From an uncultured Opitutaceae bacterium (lineage in GTDB: Bacteria > Verrucomicrobiota > Verrucomicrobiia > Opitutales > Opitutaceae), in contig CAITBM010000014.1 of the NCBI GenBank assembly GCA_903890485.1, positions 1 to 49,736 of the forward strand: 49,736 nt of DNA, in the 5' to 3' direction. The notes below the pieces were generated by a model. It had not been told where the DNA came from, searched no databases, and saw nothing but the letters and a program-made list of their open reading frames with translations. Shown in pieces: positions 18,101 to 26,600 of this stretch; the stretch's first letter is position 1, and the number at the start of each line of letters is the position of its first letter. The translations under genes and the position numbers were made by a program.

Positions 18101-18840
18101 CCGACTTTGCGAGCTTCAGGAGCGTCGCCAACGACGCCGGCGAGAAGTTCACGGTCACGGGGATCGACAACGACGGCTGGATCCAGAAATCGGCCGAGTT
18201 CAGGGCGCCCGCCTTCGACGGCTTCAAGGTCCTAAAGCTCGACCTGGAGATGCCGGGCTGGGCCCCGATCGCCTCGAACGGGCTCAAGGTGTCCGTGGAC
18301 GGCCACGTCGTGAAGGACGAGGCAGTCCCGCGGCAGACCTTTGCCAGCGTCTACATACCGCTCCCAGCGGGCGCCCAGCGCTTGGTCCACCTGGACGCCT
18401 CCAATGTCTTCCCCCTACCGGGCGACGGCCGCCAGCGGTCCTTCGACGTGAAGAACATCTCCTTTGAGAACCTGACCCAGACCGACCTCTTCGCACGGGG
18501 ATGGCACAAATCGGGCTATCTGTTCGAGATCTCCGGAGCCGACACGGACGGGTGGGTCGACCGCACCCTTACGCTCCGCTTCCCCGCAACAAGCCGGTTC
18601 CGGGAGGCAATCGTCGAGGTGGTCCGATTCCCGTCCCGCAAGGACTATCCCCTAGCGGTTGCGGTCAATGGAGCAAAGACAAGCAAGGTGTTGGGGCTGG
18701 AGGCGACCGAGCGGCTCCGGGTGCCGCTTTCCGCGGTCTCCGACACCTCGGCAACCCTCTTCGCCGGGGAGAGCTTCCCGTTGGGATCCCCCGACACCCG
18801 CTCCCGCTCTTACCGTGTGGTGAACATCGACTTCGACTGA
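15190..18840 (+). CDS. 1216-residue polytopic membrane protein with three extracytoplasmic DGW repeats
   Basis: The N-terminal half (about 1-510) has 11-13 hydrophobic segments. Its acidic first-loop region (ISYGNDDMANYCLAAERFL, then DYAQHYWFMHAL) resembles GT-C membrane transferases. The C-terminal 700 residues are soluble and probably periplasmic. Their last 350 residues are three consecutive repeats of about 105 residues, each opening with an acidic DGW motif (YEDGWIGRD, DNDGWIQKS, DTDGWVDRT); the second and third end in a similar strand (RSFDVKNISFEN, RSYRVVNIDFD). These look like beta-sandwich domains. No family name can be given. The ATG at 15190 has GAAAG upstream. A GtrB-like transferase follows after 26 bases, which would fit a donor-acceptor enzyme pair. 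Confidence 0.7.
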   Translation: MIPLLLVAGLFVYLSILGQAVVSLFKPRIGILWSWFVAPAVGLSVLLVVLTRLNVAGIPVRVAGPWATLGLLAASLAILAWRRPVLPLRKMAPFLAIAAGTLVYVGWPSLRFGFNWISYGNDDMANYCLAAERFLEHGYYDVPLQTDLEGRDYAQHYWFMHALQQIRPGSELTISWISSLTGKRAHEVFMPAILMLSLMQLFALGSVAIWRGRNRKVAIVAFFLLATSPLFSLGTLYQLIAQVGGLALLVVIASILFMVRKMTLRTMAVAGILTACLAIFYPEVSPFVAMGIMLVAARLRYTDSKKFGPYTTFILGVAVLTFLLIASSTYQFINTLVMQSVGSAGLGAMAEINDQSGGLVLFPWTLVPSFIPMLFGLHPFGKVGVDPLISVQIVVGVGFLAFFAWRTWKNLKDGSPAGYLGTIMIVLGVYLFQKGQDFGLFKLAMWAQPVITLCLAQGITPFLFSASPVTRKRARIGVGLFFACTAVSQVYYAYSSLGTYGGGLTEVVKGSELGVGFVPPKNVKYDGIESDISNVVSAKMLSMYTQGIDTRFLSRSYMDNIANIAVLKFLRTPDPDLGPQARIVEKLSLLRFMLPPELMKDDIPDYKVVTIHKEADSVDYANNWTETSSRHLNYKDRLFVSIRSDLDHFNKLNDGTGWTVQNMYQYKLESQVKDHLVFVHSELSPHYYSSARFKAAFFQRESEPISNGKSYFHGTGRFTVFHIINPSPNLRVIVDFSRTSLGAGRTKLPTKALVVGDDDYRLNFVGSGSARVVSSVMKPEYYEGQAYFMVDFGDYARVIEKIKTGLMRWYGVKFALDDRRLVGFTRDISVITDDEYRALPRPTKISVFPDDLLNYKGLEYSGLYEDGWIGRDAYVKLGASHTGQVLTFKGYIPDIPRFKKEGIDATISINDRPTEVVNLKAGKFILTRLVKDAADITSIAVHFSDAQVYDTDKDKREVSAFVDEISINAVPDFASFRSVANDAGEKFTVTGIDNDGWIQKSAEFRAPAFDGFKVLKLDLEMPGWAPIASNGLKVSVDGHVVKDEAVPRQTFASVYIPLPAGAQRLVHLDASNVFPLPGDGRQRSFDVKNISFENLTQTDLFARGWHKSGYLFEISGADTDGWVDRTLTLRFPATSRFREAIVEVVRFPSRKDYPLAVAVNGAKTSKVLGLEATERLRVPLSAVSDTSATLFAGESFPLGSPDTRSRSYRVVNIDFD

Positions 18841-18866
18841 TTTCCCCTTAGACGTAACCTAATCCC

Positions 18867-19802
18867 ATGCTCCTAAGCCTCGTCGTCCCCGTTTACCGGG
18901 AGGAGAAAAACATTCCCGAGTTCATCCGAAGGATCCGGCCCATCCTCGCGTCGATCACCGAGGACTATGAGCTCATATTCTCGATGGATCCGTCGCCGGA
19001 CCGGACCGAGGACGTGATCCTGGAGGAGCGGGCAAAGGATGCGCGGATCAAGCTGCTCAAGTTTTCGCGCCGCTTTGGGCAGCCGATGGCGAGTCTGGCC
19101 GGCATGGAATACTCCCGGGGCGACGCCGTGATCGTCATGGATGTCGACATGCAGGACCCCCCCGAGCTGGTGCACCAGATGGTGGCAAAATGGCGCGAGG
19201 GATTCGATGTCGTCCTTCCCCAGAGGACCCAGCGGACGGGGGAGCCCTGGATCAAGAAGCTCGTGGCGGGAACCGGCTACAAGGTGATCAACAAGATTGC
19301 CGACGTGCGGATCCCCCCGAATACCGGAGATTTCCGCCTGATGTCACGCCGTGTGGTGAACGAGGTGGTCCGCCTTAAGGAAAGCCACGGATTCCTGCGG
19401 GGCATGGTGGCCGTTGTGGGCTTCAAGCAGTTCCTCCTGCCCTTTGAGAGGCCGGCCCGATTCTCGGGCGAGACCAACTACAACCGGTTCTTCGGATCGC
19501 TCAGAATCGGCTTCAACGGGATCTTCTGCTTTTCCACCTACGCCCTCACCCTCAGCACCATGTTTGGGTTCATCATCGCGGGATTCTCGTTCCTCTTGAT
19601 GGCTATCTATCTCTTCTACAAGCTGATGGGATGGCCGATCCTCTGGGGAAACCCGACGCTTGTTATCCTGATTTCATTCCTGGGCGGGATCCAATTGATC
19701 AGTGTCGGGATCCTGGGCGAGTACATCGGCAGGATTTACGAGGAGGTCCGCGCCCGCCCGCGGTTCATCGTCGACCGGGCCGAAGGATTTAAAGACAAAT
19801 AG
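18867..19802 (+). CDS. GtrB-like polyprenyl-phosphate glycosyltransferase (GT2, two C-terminal TMs)
   Basis: A 311-residue protein with a GT2 domain (LLSLVVPVYREEKNI at the N-terminus, the metal motif VMDVDMQDPPEL near residue 91, SRRFGQPMASLAG before it), then two hydrophobic helices after residue 225 and the end motif GILGEYIGRIYEEVRARP. This is the architecture of DPM1/GtrB-type enzymes that load a sugar onto undecaprenyl phosphate on the cytoplasmic face. An oddity is FSMDPSPDRT in place of the usual V-D/N-D-G-S-x-D-x-T nucleotide-binding stretch, so one of the usual acidic residues is Met. It lies between the 1216-residue membrane protein and a methyltransferase. Confidence 0.88.
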   Translation: MLLSLVVPVYREEKNIPEFIRRIRPILASITEDYELIFSMDPSPDRTEDVILEERAKDARIKLLKFSRRFGQPMASLAGMEYSRGDAVIVMDVDMQDPPELVHQMVAKWREGFDVVLPQRTQRTGEPWIKKLVAGTGYKVINKIADVRIPPNTGDFRLMSRRVVNEVVRLKESHGFLRGMVAVVGFKQFLLPFERPARFSGETNYNRFFGSLRIGFNGIFCFSTYALTLSTMFGFIIAGFSFLLMAIYLFYKLMGWPILWGNPTLVILISFLGGIQLISVGILGEYIGRIYEEVRARPRFIVDRAEGFKDK

Positions 19803-19807
19803 ACCTT

Positions 19808-20539
19808 ATGCAAACTGCCAAGTGGCCCAAAGTCCTCCCTCCGATGACCTCGGAGCAGAAGCGGATCAGCGACGAGTTCATGAAGCTCTGGCACGAGCAG
19901 CTTCCCAACCGCTATGGGGTCGTTGAGAAGTTCAACCATTCCTTTCCCGTCAAGCATTCGCACCCGGGGTTCAGGACAACGGTGGAAATCGGGGCCGGCT
20001 TGGGCGAGCACCTGCACTACGAGAAACTCACGCCTGAGCAAGAGGCCAACTACTACGCGGTCGAGCTTCGCGAGAACATGGCCGCCGAAATCCGGAAGAG
20101 CTTTCCCAGGGTGAAGGCCATCACCGGCGACTGCCAGGCCCGGCTCTCCTTCGAGGACGGGCAGGTTGACCGCTACATCGCCGTTCACGTGATGGAGCAC
20201 CTCCCCGACCTGCCCTCCTGCATCAGGGAGGCCTACCGGCTCCTCAACAGGCAGACCGGCCAGCTCCTGGTCGTGATCCCCTGCGAAGGCAGCCCGGCGT
20301 ATTCGTTGGCGAGGAAGATCTCGGCGGAGCGGGTCTACAACCGGCATTTCAAAGGGGGCTACACGTGGCTCATTTCCAGGGAGCACATCAACCGTCCCCA
20401 CGAGATCCTGGCGGAGCTTGACCCGTACTTCACGGTCGAGAAAAAGGTGCTCTTCCCCCTGCCCTTCCTCCCTTTCATCTTCAACAACCTCTGCATCGGG
20501 CTCTCGCTTAAGCCGCGTTCGACACCCCTCGCCCGTTAG
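19808..20539 (+). CDS. Class I SAM-dependent methyltransferase
   Basis: A 243-residue soluble protein. SAM-binding motif I is TVEIGAGLGEHLHYE near residues 58-72, and the later acidic and VHVMEHLPDLPSC parts match methyltransferase motif order. The C-terminus (VLFPLPFLPFIFNN) is hydrophobic and could touch the membrane. It starts with ATG five bases after the GtrB-like gene and ends 21 bases before the epimerase gene, so it shares their operon. The substrate could be a sugar nucleotide, a lipid-linked sugar or the chain end; nothing in the sequence decides this. Confidence 0.82.
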   Translation: MQTAKWPKVLPPMTSEQKRISDEFMKLWHEQLPNRYGVVEKFNHSFPVKHSHPGFRTTVEIGAGLGEHLHYEKLTPEQEANYYAVELRENMAAEIRKSFPRVKAITGDCQARLSFEDGQVDRYIAVHVMEHLPDLPSCIREAYRLLNRQTGQLLVVIPCEGSPAYSLARKISAERVYNRHFKGGYTWLISREHINRPHEILAELDPYFTVEKKVLFPLPFLPFIFNNLCIGLSLKPRSTPLAR

Positions 20540-20560
20540 CCCGGCCCCGGTCATTCCTTA

Positions 20561-21535
20561 ATGAAAAAAGCCTTCGTCACCGGCTGCGCCGGGTTCATCG
20601 GTTCAAATCTGGTCGACCGCCTGCTGGCGGACGGCGTCTCCGTCGTCGGATGGGACAACCTGTCGACGGGCCAAGAGCGCTTCATGGCGAACGCCCGGGC
20701 CTCGAAGGACTTCACCTTTGTCCAAGGGGACAATCTTGACCTCAGCTCACTTGCCAAGGCGATGGAAGGCTCGGACTTTGTGTTTCACCTGGCAGCCAAC
20801 GCAGACGTGCGCTTCGGGACGGAGCACACCCGACGCGACCTCGAGCAAAACACGATCGCGACCTACAATGTCCTCGAGGCCATGCGGCTCAATGGAATCA
20901 AGCGGATCGCCTTCTCATCGACGGGGTCGACCTACGGCGAGGCCGAGGTGATCCCGACTCCGGAAACAGCGCCCTTCCCGGTCCAGACCTCCCTCTACGG
21001 CGCCTCGAAGGTTGCCGGCGAGGGGCTGATCTCCTCCTTCTGCGAGGGCTTCGGGTTCGAGGGCTACATCTTCCGCTTCGTCTCGATCCTCGGGGAGCGC
21101 TACACCCACGGGCACGTGTTCGATTTTTACAAGCAGCTCCTCGAGCACCCAGGCTCGCTCCGGATACTGGGCGACGGCAAGCAGAGGAAGAGCTACCTCT
21201 ACGTGCAGGACTGCGTCGACGCGATCCTCCACGTGGTGAGGAACAAGACAGCCCTGGAAGCCAAGCACCGGACGCAAATCTACAACCTGGGCACCGCGGA
21301 GTATGTTCAGGTGAACGACAGCGTGGGGTTCATCTGCAGGGCCCTCGGGCTCTCCCCTAAGCTCGAGTACACGGGCGGCAACAAGGGATGGATCGGCGAC
21401 AACCCGTTCATATTCCTGGACACCGCTAAGATCCGCGCCACGGGCTGGGCCCCGAAGCTCACGATCGAGCAGGGCATCGTACGGACCCTGAGGTGGCTGG
21501 AGTCCAATTCATGGGTCTACGACGCTCGTCATTAG
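20561..21535 (+). CDS. NAD-dependent sugar epimerase/dehydratase (extended SDR, GalE-like)
   Basis: A 324-residue extended short-chain dehydrogenase. It shows the N-terminal Rossmann motif TGCAGFIGSNLVDRL, the DNLSTGQ strand end, the catalytic Ser/Tyr-xxx-Lys set (AFSSTGSTYGE, YGASKVAGE) and the later RFVSILGERYTHGH substrate region. Family members act on nucleotide sugars, mostly as UDP-hexose 4-epimerases or 4,6-dehydratases. The TGxxGFIGS pattern with a variant Cys and the short length favour an epimerase. The start has a run of A residues but no clear ribosome site. The gene overlaps the start of the next, very large membrane protein by 25 bases, indicating coupled translation. Confidence 0.88.
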   Translation: MKKAFVTGCAGFIGSNLVDRLLADGVSVVGWDNLSTGQERFMANARASKDFTFVQGDNLDLSSLAKAMEGSDFVFHLAANADVRFGTEHTRRDLEQNTIATYNVLEAMRLNGIKRIAFSSTGSTYGEAEVIPTPETAPFPVQTSLYGASKVAGEGLISSFCEGFGFEGYIFRFVSILGERYTHGHVFDFYKQLLEHPGSLRILGDGKQRKSYLYVQDCVDAILHVVRNKTALEAKHRTQIYNLGTAEYVQVNDSVGFICRALGLSPKLEYTGGNKGWIGDNPFIFLDTAKIRATGWAPKLTIEQGIVRTLRWLESNSWVYDARH

Positions 21536-24500
21536 TCGTTTTTGCAGGGCTCCTGGCGATCGGGCTCTTCGCAGCGTCGCCCTTCCTCTGCAATCGTCTA
21601 GTCGGCACCGGAGAAGCGTTCAACTACAGCCTCTCGTCGGCCGACGCCGTCGTGCAGATGCGGGAAGGGATCGTCCCGCCGCTGGCCGGACAGACCATTT
21701 ACGCCTTCAACGGCCGCATCCATCCGCTGAGGAATGCGCCCTACCTGCACTACCTGGCCGCAGGCATCGACCTAGTCACCCTTCGCAGGCTTAGCTTCTG
21801 GGAAATCCAGAACGTTTCGCTGGTTCTCTCCTTTGTCGCGGCTGTACTGGCCTGCTACGGCTCCCTCAGACGGGCCACCGACTGCCCGCGGATGCCAGCC
21901 CTGCTTCTTGCCGCGGCCTACGGCCTTTCGCCGGCGCTCCTCGGCGCCGCCTATTCCTACGACTTGTTCATGACCGTCCATGCCGCGGTCTTTGTCCCGC
22001 TGGCTTTAGCTGCCTGCGTCCGGGGGGCCCTGCACCCCTCGTTCTCGGCTGACGCGGGCCTCGCCGCCTGCCTCGCGGCGACCTGGCTCGCACATCCACC
22101 CGTGGCGATGTGGCTCACCTTCGCCGTCTTTCTCGGCCGGACGGCATTCTTCCTCTATCGGCCTTCCTGGATCGCCGTTGGCCGAGGAATCGGCGCGGTG
22201 CTACTTGGCGCTGTCCTTTCTGTATTTGTCTTCATCTCGGTCCGCGCGCTCGAGACCAGCACCGATATCCTGACCGGCGAGGCCGCATGGAAGGAGATAC
22301 CGGACGAGATCCTGCAAGGAATAAAAGGAGCGTTCCCCGCGGCCCTTCAGCCGGTAGGACGCCAGGCGAACGGCTTGGGGGATCTGCAGTTCGGATACGT
22401 GGCATGGGGCCTCCTCCTTTCCATTCCCGTGTTTCTGGTTCTCGGCAAACGCGCCGAGAATCCGCTCGACCGCCGCAAGGGGATCCTCGCGTGGATTCTG
22501 GCGGGCACCTCGGCGGTCCTCCTCGCCCTCACGTTGCCCGTGCCTCACTTCACAGCGTGGGTCTGGCACCATGTGCCAGTGGCGGTGCTTGAGCTCACGA
22601 ACATCTGGCCCATGCAGCGACTGTACCTGGTCGCCCTGCCCTTCACGCTCTTTGGCGCGGCCCTGGCCCTTCCGTGGCACCGGCTAACCGGCGACGTCAA
22701 GAATGGCTACACCGAGACCGCGCTCGTTGCTTTCGCCCTCTGGACCCTCTTTGAGGCGCAACCCTTCATCAGCCGGGGCTATGGAGACCGCCGGGGCATC
22801 GACGAGACCCGTGCCCTATACCAGCCGTCCAATCTCGATCTCACGATCACCTCGTACTCGTTCATCGGAGCTCCCTCGACCTTTGTGAACGGCGTGATCG
22901 ACCCGCAGTTCGAGTTCAGGCTTCTGAGAGGGGGAGCGGTCGAGGCGGCCTCCAATATGGCCTCTGCAGCCGAGCTCTCCCCAGTGGTGGCACGCGGCGC
23001 GCTAAATCCTGCGGAACACCCGACCGTCGTATTGAAGCCCGGCAAGCGGTATCTTCTCTCGGTTGATTTTAAGGCGAAGCCCATGAAAGGCGACTTGGAG
23101 CTTGTAGGCCCCGGGGTCCACAGGGTCTACGCGCTTCCTTCGGCCGGCAACCCGAAGGGGTTCGGCATGCTTGAGGGCCAGCGCCGGTCTATCCCTCTCT
23201 GGACTGACGGGAAGGATCCGGAAACCGTCGAGCTGCGGACGATTGCGCCTGAATTTGACGCGCAGCCCGAAGAATCGGCCGATTTTGCAGGGTACACGCT
23301 ACGGCAGGTCGACCTGGCGAGCCTTCCGATCCGCCTGGAAAGCCTCGTCCCCATGCGCTTCACGGTCGAGGCCCCGGACCTCGGCATGACGGTGGAGACC
23401 CCGCGGCGTTTCGTTGCGGGGTATAGCGCTTCCGTGAACGGGCTCCGCGTGACGCCCCTTAGATCGCCCGATGGCCAGGTGATGATACCCATCCCGAGGG
23501 GCAGGAGCACGGTCGTGCTGACATACGAGGGTCCTGTGGCCGTCCGCCTTGCCTTCTGGGTCACGGTCTTTGGATGGGCCGCGTTCGCGGTTTGGCGCCT
23601 ATTCGGATCGCCTAGCCCCCGGGTGCTGGGGGCGCCCATTGGCTCCGTGTTGTGGCGCCACCGAACCTTTTTTCTTGCAGGCCTGGCCGTCGCGGCCGGG
23701 GCGGGAGGTTACGCCTACCTTCACCGACACGCGCTCCCTCCCAAGCTCACCAAGGCGGGACCTCTTCGCATCCAGTTTACCCTGCCCTACGGGCAGACAG
23801 GGGTCGCCCAGCCGCTCCTAACCACAGGCCACATCAGCGCGGGATCCATCATCTTCGTCACCTGCATTGACGACCGGCATGTCCGCGTCTCGGCCGATGT
23901 ATGGGGAAGTCTCTATGAAAGTGTCCCGATTGAGGTCGATTTCTCGCAGCCCCACTGGCTCACCGTCTCCGACAGCGCCCTAATGCCGGCAAAAGACCCG
24001 GCCCTCTTGTTGGTGAGCCACGAGGAGGCCAGCCACCTGCGCGGCGAACTCCGGATCGAGCTGGACGGGCATACCGTCATCCGAAGGACGTGCTCCGCAT
24101 ACGAGGCGGGCCCCGGGGAGCTCTTCATCGGGTCGGCCCCCTTTGGCTCCAACACCGTTGCGGCTTTCTTGGGCGAGATCCAGGATGCCCGCCGCCTCGC
24201 GATTCCACGAACGCTCACCCTTCCCGCCGGCCAGCACGCCCGCATGCGGTTGCGCTTCCCAAAAGGACGCGCCGGCACCAGCGAAGCGCTGCTCTCGGTC
24301 GCCTCGGGGAGCAAGGCGCGGACGGTGTTTGCAACCTACCTCCCCAGCGGTGCGATACGGATATCAAGCTGCGGTGCCGGCGGCTCTGAATTGCAAACCG
24401 CCGAGGTCTCTTGCGACGCGGAGAGCGAGCACGAGCTTGATTTCGAGGTGGGTGAAACCAACGACCGGACGCTGCGCCTTGAGGTGGGCTGTCTCCTCGA

Positions 24501-25107
24501 AGGCCAGCGCCTGTTCGGCGGATCCGGCATCCATCCCGCGGGAATACCGCCTGTGCTCAATTCAGGTATAGGTCTTTACGGCGCTCCCGGCGTCGAGGAG
24601 CGGTTTACGGGCCCCCTGATGGACTTTTTCCCTGTGGCCGATGTGCCAAAGCTGATCACGCAGGAAGGCGGGACCGAGCACATCGTCGTGTCATTGCCGG
24701 CCGACAGGCTGGGGCGAAGGGAGCCGCTCCTCACGACGGGGCATGCGGGCGCAGGCGACCTGGTCTATCTCGTGTACGAGGACACGAATCATGTGCGGGT
24801 TGGATACGACCACTGGGGCGTAGTAGGCACCCTCAGCGAGTCCCTGCCGATCGATTATTCGGAGGCTCACGAGTTCTGGATAACCTCACGGGCCCTGGGA
24901 CCGATATTCCCGGGAAGGACCTCCGACCCCTTGATCGTGAGCGTGGACGGGCAGACTGTGCTCAGGTCGACGCAGACTCCCTTTCCGTCCCTTTTCAGCG
25001 AGGTCACCGTGGCGGCAAACCGAATAGGCGCCTCCACAGCCGACCCCGCTTTCAGCGGAAGATTGGAATTTGCTGAACGGGTGCAAAAGCCGCCAGCTCC
25101 ACGCTAG
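21511..25107 (+). CDS. 1198-residue membrane protein, YfhO/PTPS-related core plus three LamG-like repeats
   Basis: A membrane core with an acidic first loop (GTGEAFNYSLSSADAVV, then GQTIYAFNGRIHPLRNAPY), about ten TMs, a jelly-roll-like part (LKPGKRYLLSVDFKA), a small beta domain (AGYSASVNGLRV) and one or two more TMs (to about residue 745). Then come three tandem beta repeats, starting near 23764, 24238 and 24677. Repeats 1 and 3 share EPLLTTG-like/QPLLTTG starts, an HVRV..D.WG centre and an IG...F.G.. end. This is the look of LamG/concanavalin-like sandwiches that bind glycans. Start ATG 21511 is preferred over GTG 21493, since GGAG lies nearby and TM1 follows directly. It is clearly paralogous to the 6859 and 34190 proteins. 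Confidence 0.75.
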   Translation: MGLRRSSLVVFAGLLAIGLFAASPFLCNRLVGTGEAFNYSLSSADAVVQMREGIVPPLAGQTIYAFNGRIHPLRNAPYLHYLAAGIDLVTLRRLSFWEIQNVSLVLSFVAAVLACYGSLRRATDCPRMPALLLAAAYGLSPALLGAAYSYDLFMTVHAAVFVPLALAACVRGALHPSFSADAGLAACLAATWLAHPPVAMWLTFAVFLGRTAFFLYRPSWIAVGRGIGAVLLGAVLSVFVFISVRALETSTDILTGEAAWKEIPDEILQGIKGAFPAALQPVGRQANGLGDLQFGYVAWGLLLSIPVFLVLGKRAENPLDRRKGILAWILAGTSAVLLALTLPVPHFTAWVWHHVPVAVLELTNIWPMQRLYLVALPFTLFGAALALPWHRLTGDVKNGYTETALVAFALWTLFEAQPFISRGYGDRRGIDETRALYQPSNLDLTITSYSFIGAPSTFVNGVIDPQFEFRLLRGGAVEAASNMASAAELSPVVARGALNPAEHPTVVLKPGKRYLLSVDFKAKPMKGDLELVGPGVHRVYALPSAGNPKGFGMLEGQRRSIPLWTDGKDPETVELRTIAPEFDAQPEESADFAGYTLRQVDLASLPIRLESLVPMRFTVEAPDLGMTVETPRRFVAGYSASVNGLRVTPLRSPDGQVMIPIPRGRSTVVLTYEGPVAVRLAFWVTVFGWAAFAVWRLFGSPSPRVLGAPIGSVLWRHRTFFLAGLAVAAGAGGYAYLHRHALPPKLTKAGPLRIQFTLPYGQTGVAQPLLTTGHISAGSIIFVTCIDDRHVRVSADVWGSLYESVPIEVDFSQPHWLTVSDSALMPAKDPALLLVSHEEASHLRGELRIELDGHTVIRRTCSAYEAGPGELFIGSAPFGSNTVAAFLGEIQDARRLAIPRTLTLPAGQHARMRLRFPKGRAGTSEALLSVASGSKARTVFATYLPSGAIRISSCGAGGSELQTAEVSCDAESEHELDFEVGETNDRTLRLEVGCLLEGQRLFGGSGIHPAGIPPVLNSGIGLYGAPGVEERFTGPLMDFFPVADVPKLITQEGGTEHIVVSLPADRLGRREPLLTTGHAGAGDLVYLVYEDTNHVRVGYDHWGVVGTLSESLPIDYSEAHEFWITSRALGPIFPGRTSDPLIVSVDGQTVLRSTQTPFPSLFSEVTVAANRIGASTADPAFSGRLEFAERVQKPPAPR

Positions 25108-26600
25108 GGTCCTGTCGGCACGCGTTCTGGCATGCGCCTGCCCGAAGTATCCTCACCACCCGAGCCCTCGTGGTACTCGGCGTCGGAGTTGACGTTCCAA
25201 ATGTCAAAGTGACCGCCCTCCAAGTTCCTCACCGCGAGGATCGCCGTCATCATCGAGTGATCCTGGTTGTTGTACTTGTGCATCCCGTTTCGACCGACGA
25301 CGTGCAGGTTTCCAACGCCGGCCAGTTCCGACCGGATTACGGAAAGACAGTCCTGGTAGCCGGGATCATAAACCGGGTAGGCCTTCTCGACCCGCACGAC
25401 GGTTCCAGCCTTCACCCGCGAGGCGTCGACAAGGCCGAGCACCTCCAATTCGCGCTTCCCGAGTTCGATCAGCTGACTGTCGGGCGAGGTCCAGAGGCCA
25501 TCCCCTTCAAAGCAGAAGTATTCGAGACCCAGACAGGTCGTGCCCGGCTCGCCAATCATAGCCGCGCTCCAGTTTTTGAAATTCTGAATCCGCCCAAGCT
25601 TCACCCCTGGCTCGTGGATGTAGATCCAGTTGTCCGGAAATGGATTCTCGCCCTCCACGACGAGGGCCACGGTGAGGAAGTCGCGGTACCGGAGCTTTTT
25701 TGCGGCGGCGAGGCACGCCGGACTGACGGGAGGGTCGAACGCCGCCACGGTCTCCTGAAGCGGCATGGAGAGGATGTACTCCTCGGCTTCGTGGGAGGTG
25801 GGCCGACCGTCTCCGCACACCGCTTCAACCGATACGACCCTGCCCTTCGCGTGGCGTATCTTGGTCACGCGTTGGCCCATCGCTATCGCGCCTCCCAACG
25901 AAGCGATGTCCGCGGCGGTCTTTTCCCACATCTGCCCGGGCCCAAGCCTCGGGTAGGAGAATGTGTCGATCAGCGTCTTGATCACGGCCCCATTCTCCGA
26001 CTTCCCCTTGAAGGCGTTCAACACAGCCTTCGAAAGCGACAGTCCCTTGATACGCTGCGCAGCCCAGTCGGCACTGAGCTCACCAGTCGGGATGCCCCAC
26101 ACTTTTTCCGTGTAGGTCCTGAAGAAGATGTCGAAGAGCCTCCTGCCGAATCGGTTGGAGACCCAGTCCTCGAACGACGTCTCGGGCTTACGCGGGAAGA
26201 GTCTAGCCCAACCGTAGCTGGCGACGCAGGCGATGCTAGTGATAAGCCCGAGATTGCTTAGCGCATTCCAGGGCTTGAGCGGATAATCAAAGAATTTGCG
26301 CCGATAAAATATGCGCGACATACGTCGCACCTGGATAAAATCATCGGGCAGGCGCTCCTTCCACCATTGGGTTACCTCCGCGCTCTTGCTGAAGAACCGA
26401 TGTCCGCCGATGTCGAATCGGTAGCCGCCGTGGCAAACCGTCCTCGAGATGCCCCCTACGTACTCGGGATCCTTCTCTAGGATCGTCACCATCCAGCCGG
26501 CCCTCGTCGCGTTATACCCGGCCGTGAGTCCGGCCGGGCCTGCTCCCACCACTAGCAATCGTCGACCGGTCTTTGACACGGATGGATCAGGGGTCGACAC
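25104..26600 (-). CDS. NAD(P)/FAD-dependent oxidoreductase (protoporphyrinogen-oxidase-like/amine-oxidase superfamily)
   Basis: A 498-residue flavoprotein. The N-terminal dinucleotide motif LLVVGAGPAGLTAGYNA has GAGPAG at 19-24, the second-strand acidic residue is in TILEKD, and GGHRFFSK follows near residue 65. The later HVVGRNGMHKYNNQDHSM is the conserved C-terminal FAD contact. Proteins of this type are frequent in polysaccharide loci and resemble UDP-galactopyranose mutase in fold, but their reaction is rarely known. The start is GTG at 26600. It is the only long minus-strand gene before 38 kb, and its TAG stop shares the palindrome CTAG (25104-25107) with the stop of the 21511 gene. Confidence 0.85.
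   Translation of the reverse strand: MSTPDPSVSKTGRRLLVVGAGPAGLTAGYNATRAGWMVTILEKDPEYVGGISRTVCHGGYRFDIGGHRFFSKSAEVTQWWKERLPDDFIQVRRMSRIFYRRKFFDYPLKPWNALSNLGLITSIACVASYGWARLFPRKPETSFEDWVSNRFGRRLFDIFFRTYTEKVWGIPTGELSADWAAQRIKGLSLSKAVLNAFKGKSENGAVIKTLIDTFSYPRLGPGQMWEKTAADIASLGGAIAMGQRVTKIRHAKGRVVSVEAVCGDGRPTSHEAEEYILSMPLQETVAAFDPPVSPACLAAAKKLRYRDFLTVALVVEGENPFPDNWIYIHEPGVKLGRIQNFKNWSAAMIGEPGTTCLGLEYFCFEGDGLWTSPDSQLIELGKRELEVLGLVDASRVKAGTVVRVEKAYPVYDPGYQDCLSVIRSELAGVGNLHVVGRNGMHKYNNQDHSMMTAILAVRNLEGGHFDIWNVNSDAEYHEGSGGEDTSGRRMPERVPTGP

Noticed and set aside
25170-26261. A 363-codon plus-strand open frame
   Set aside because: It is the shadow of the minus-strand FAD oxidoreductase, whose dinucleotide and C-terminal FAD motifs are unmistakable.
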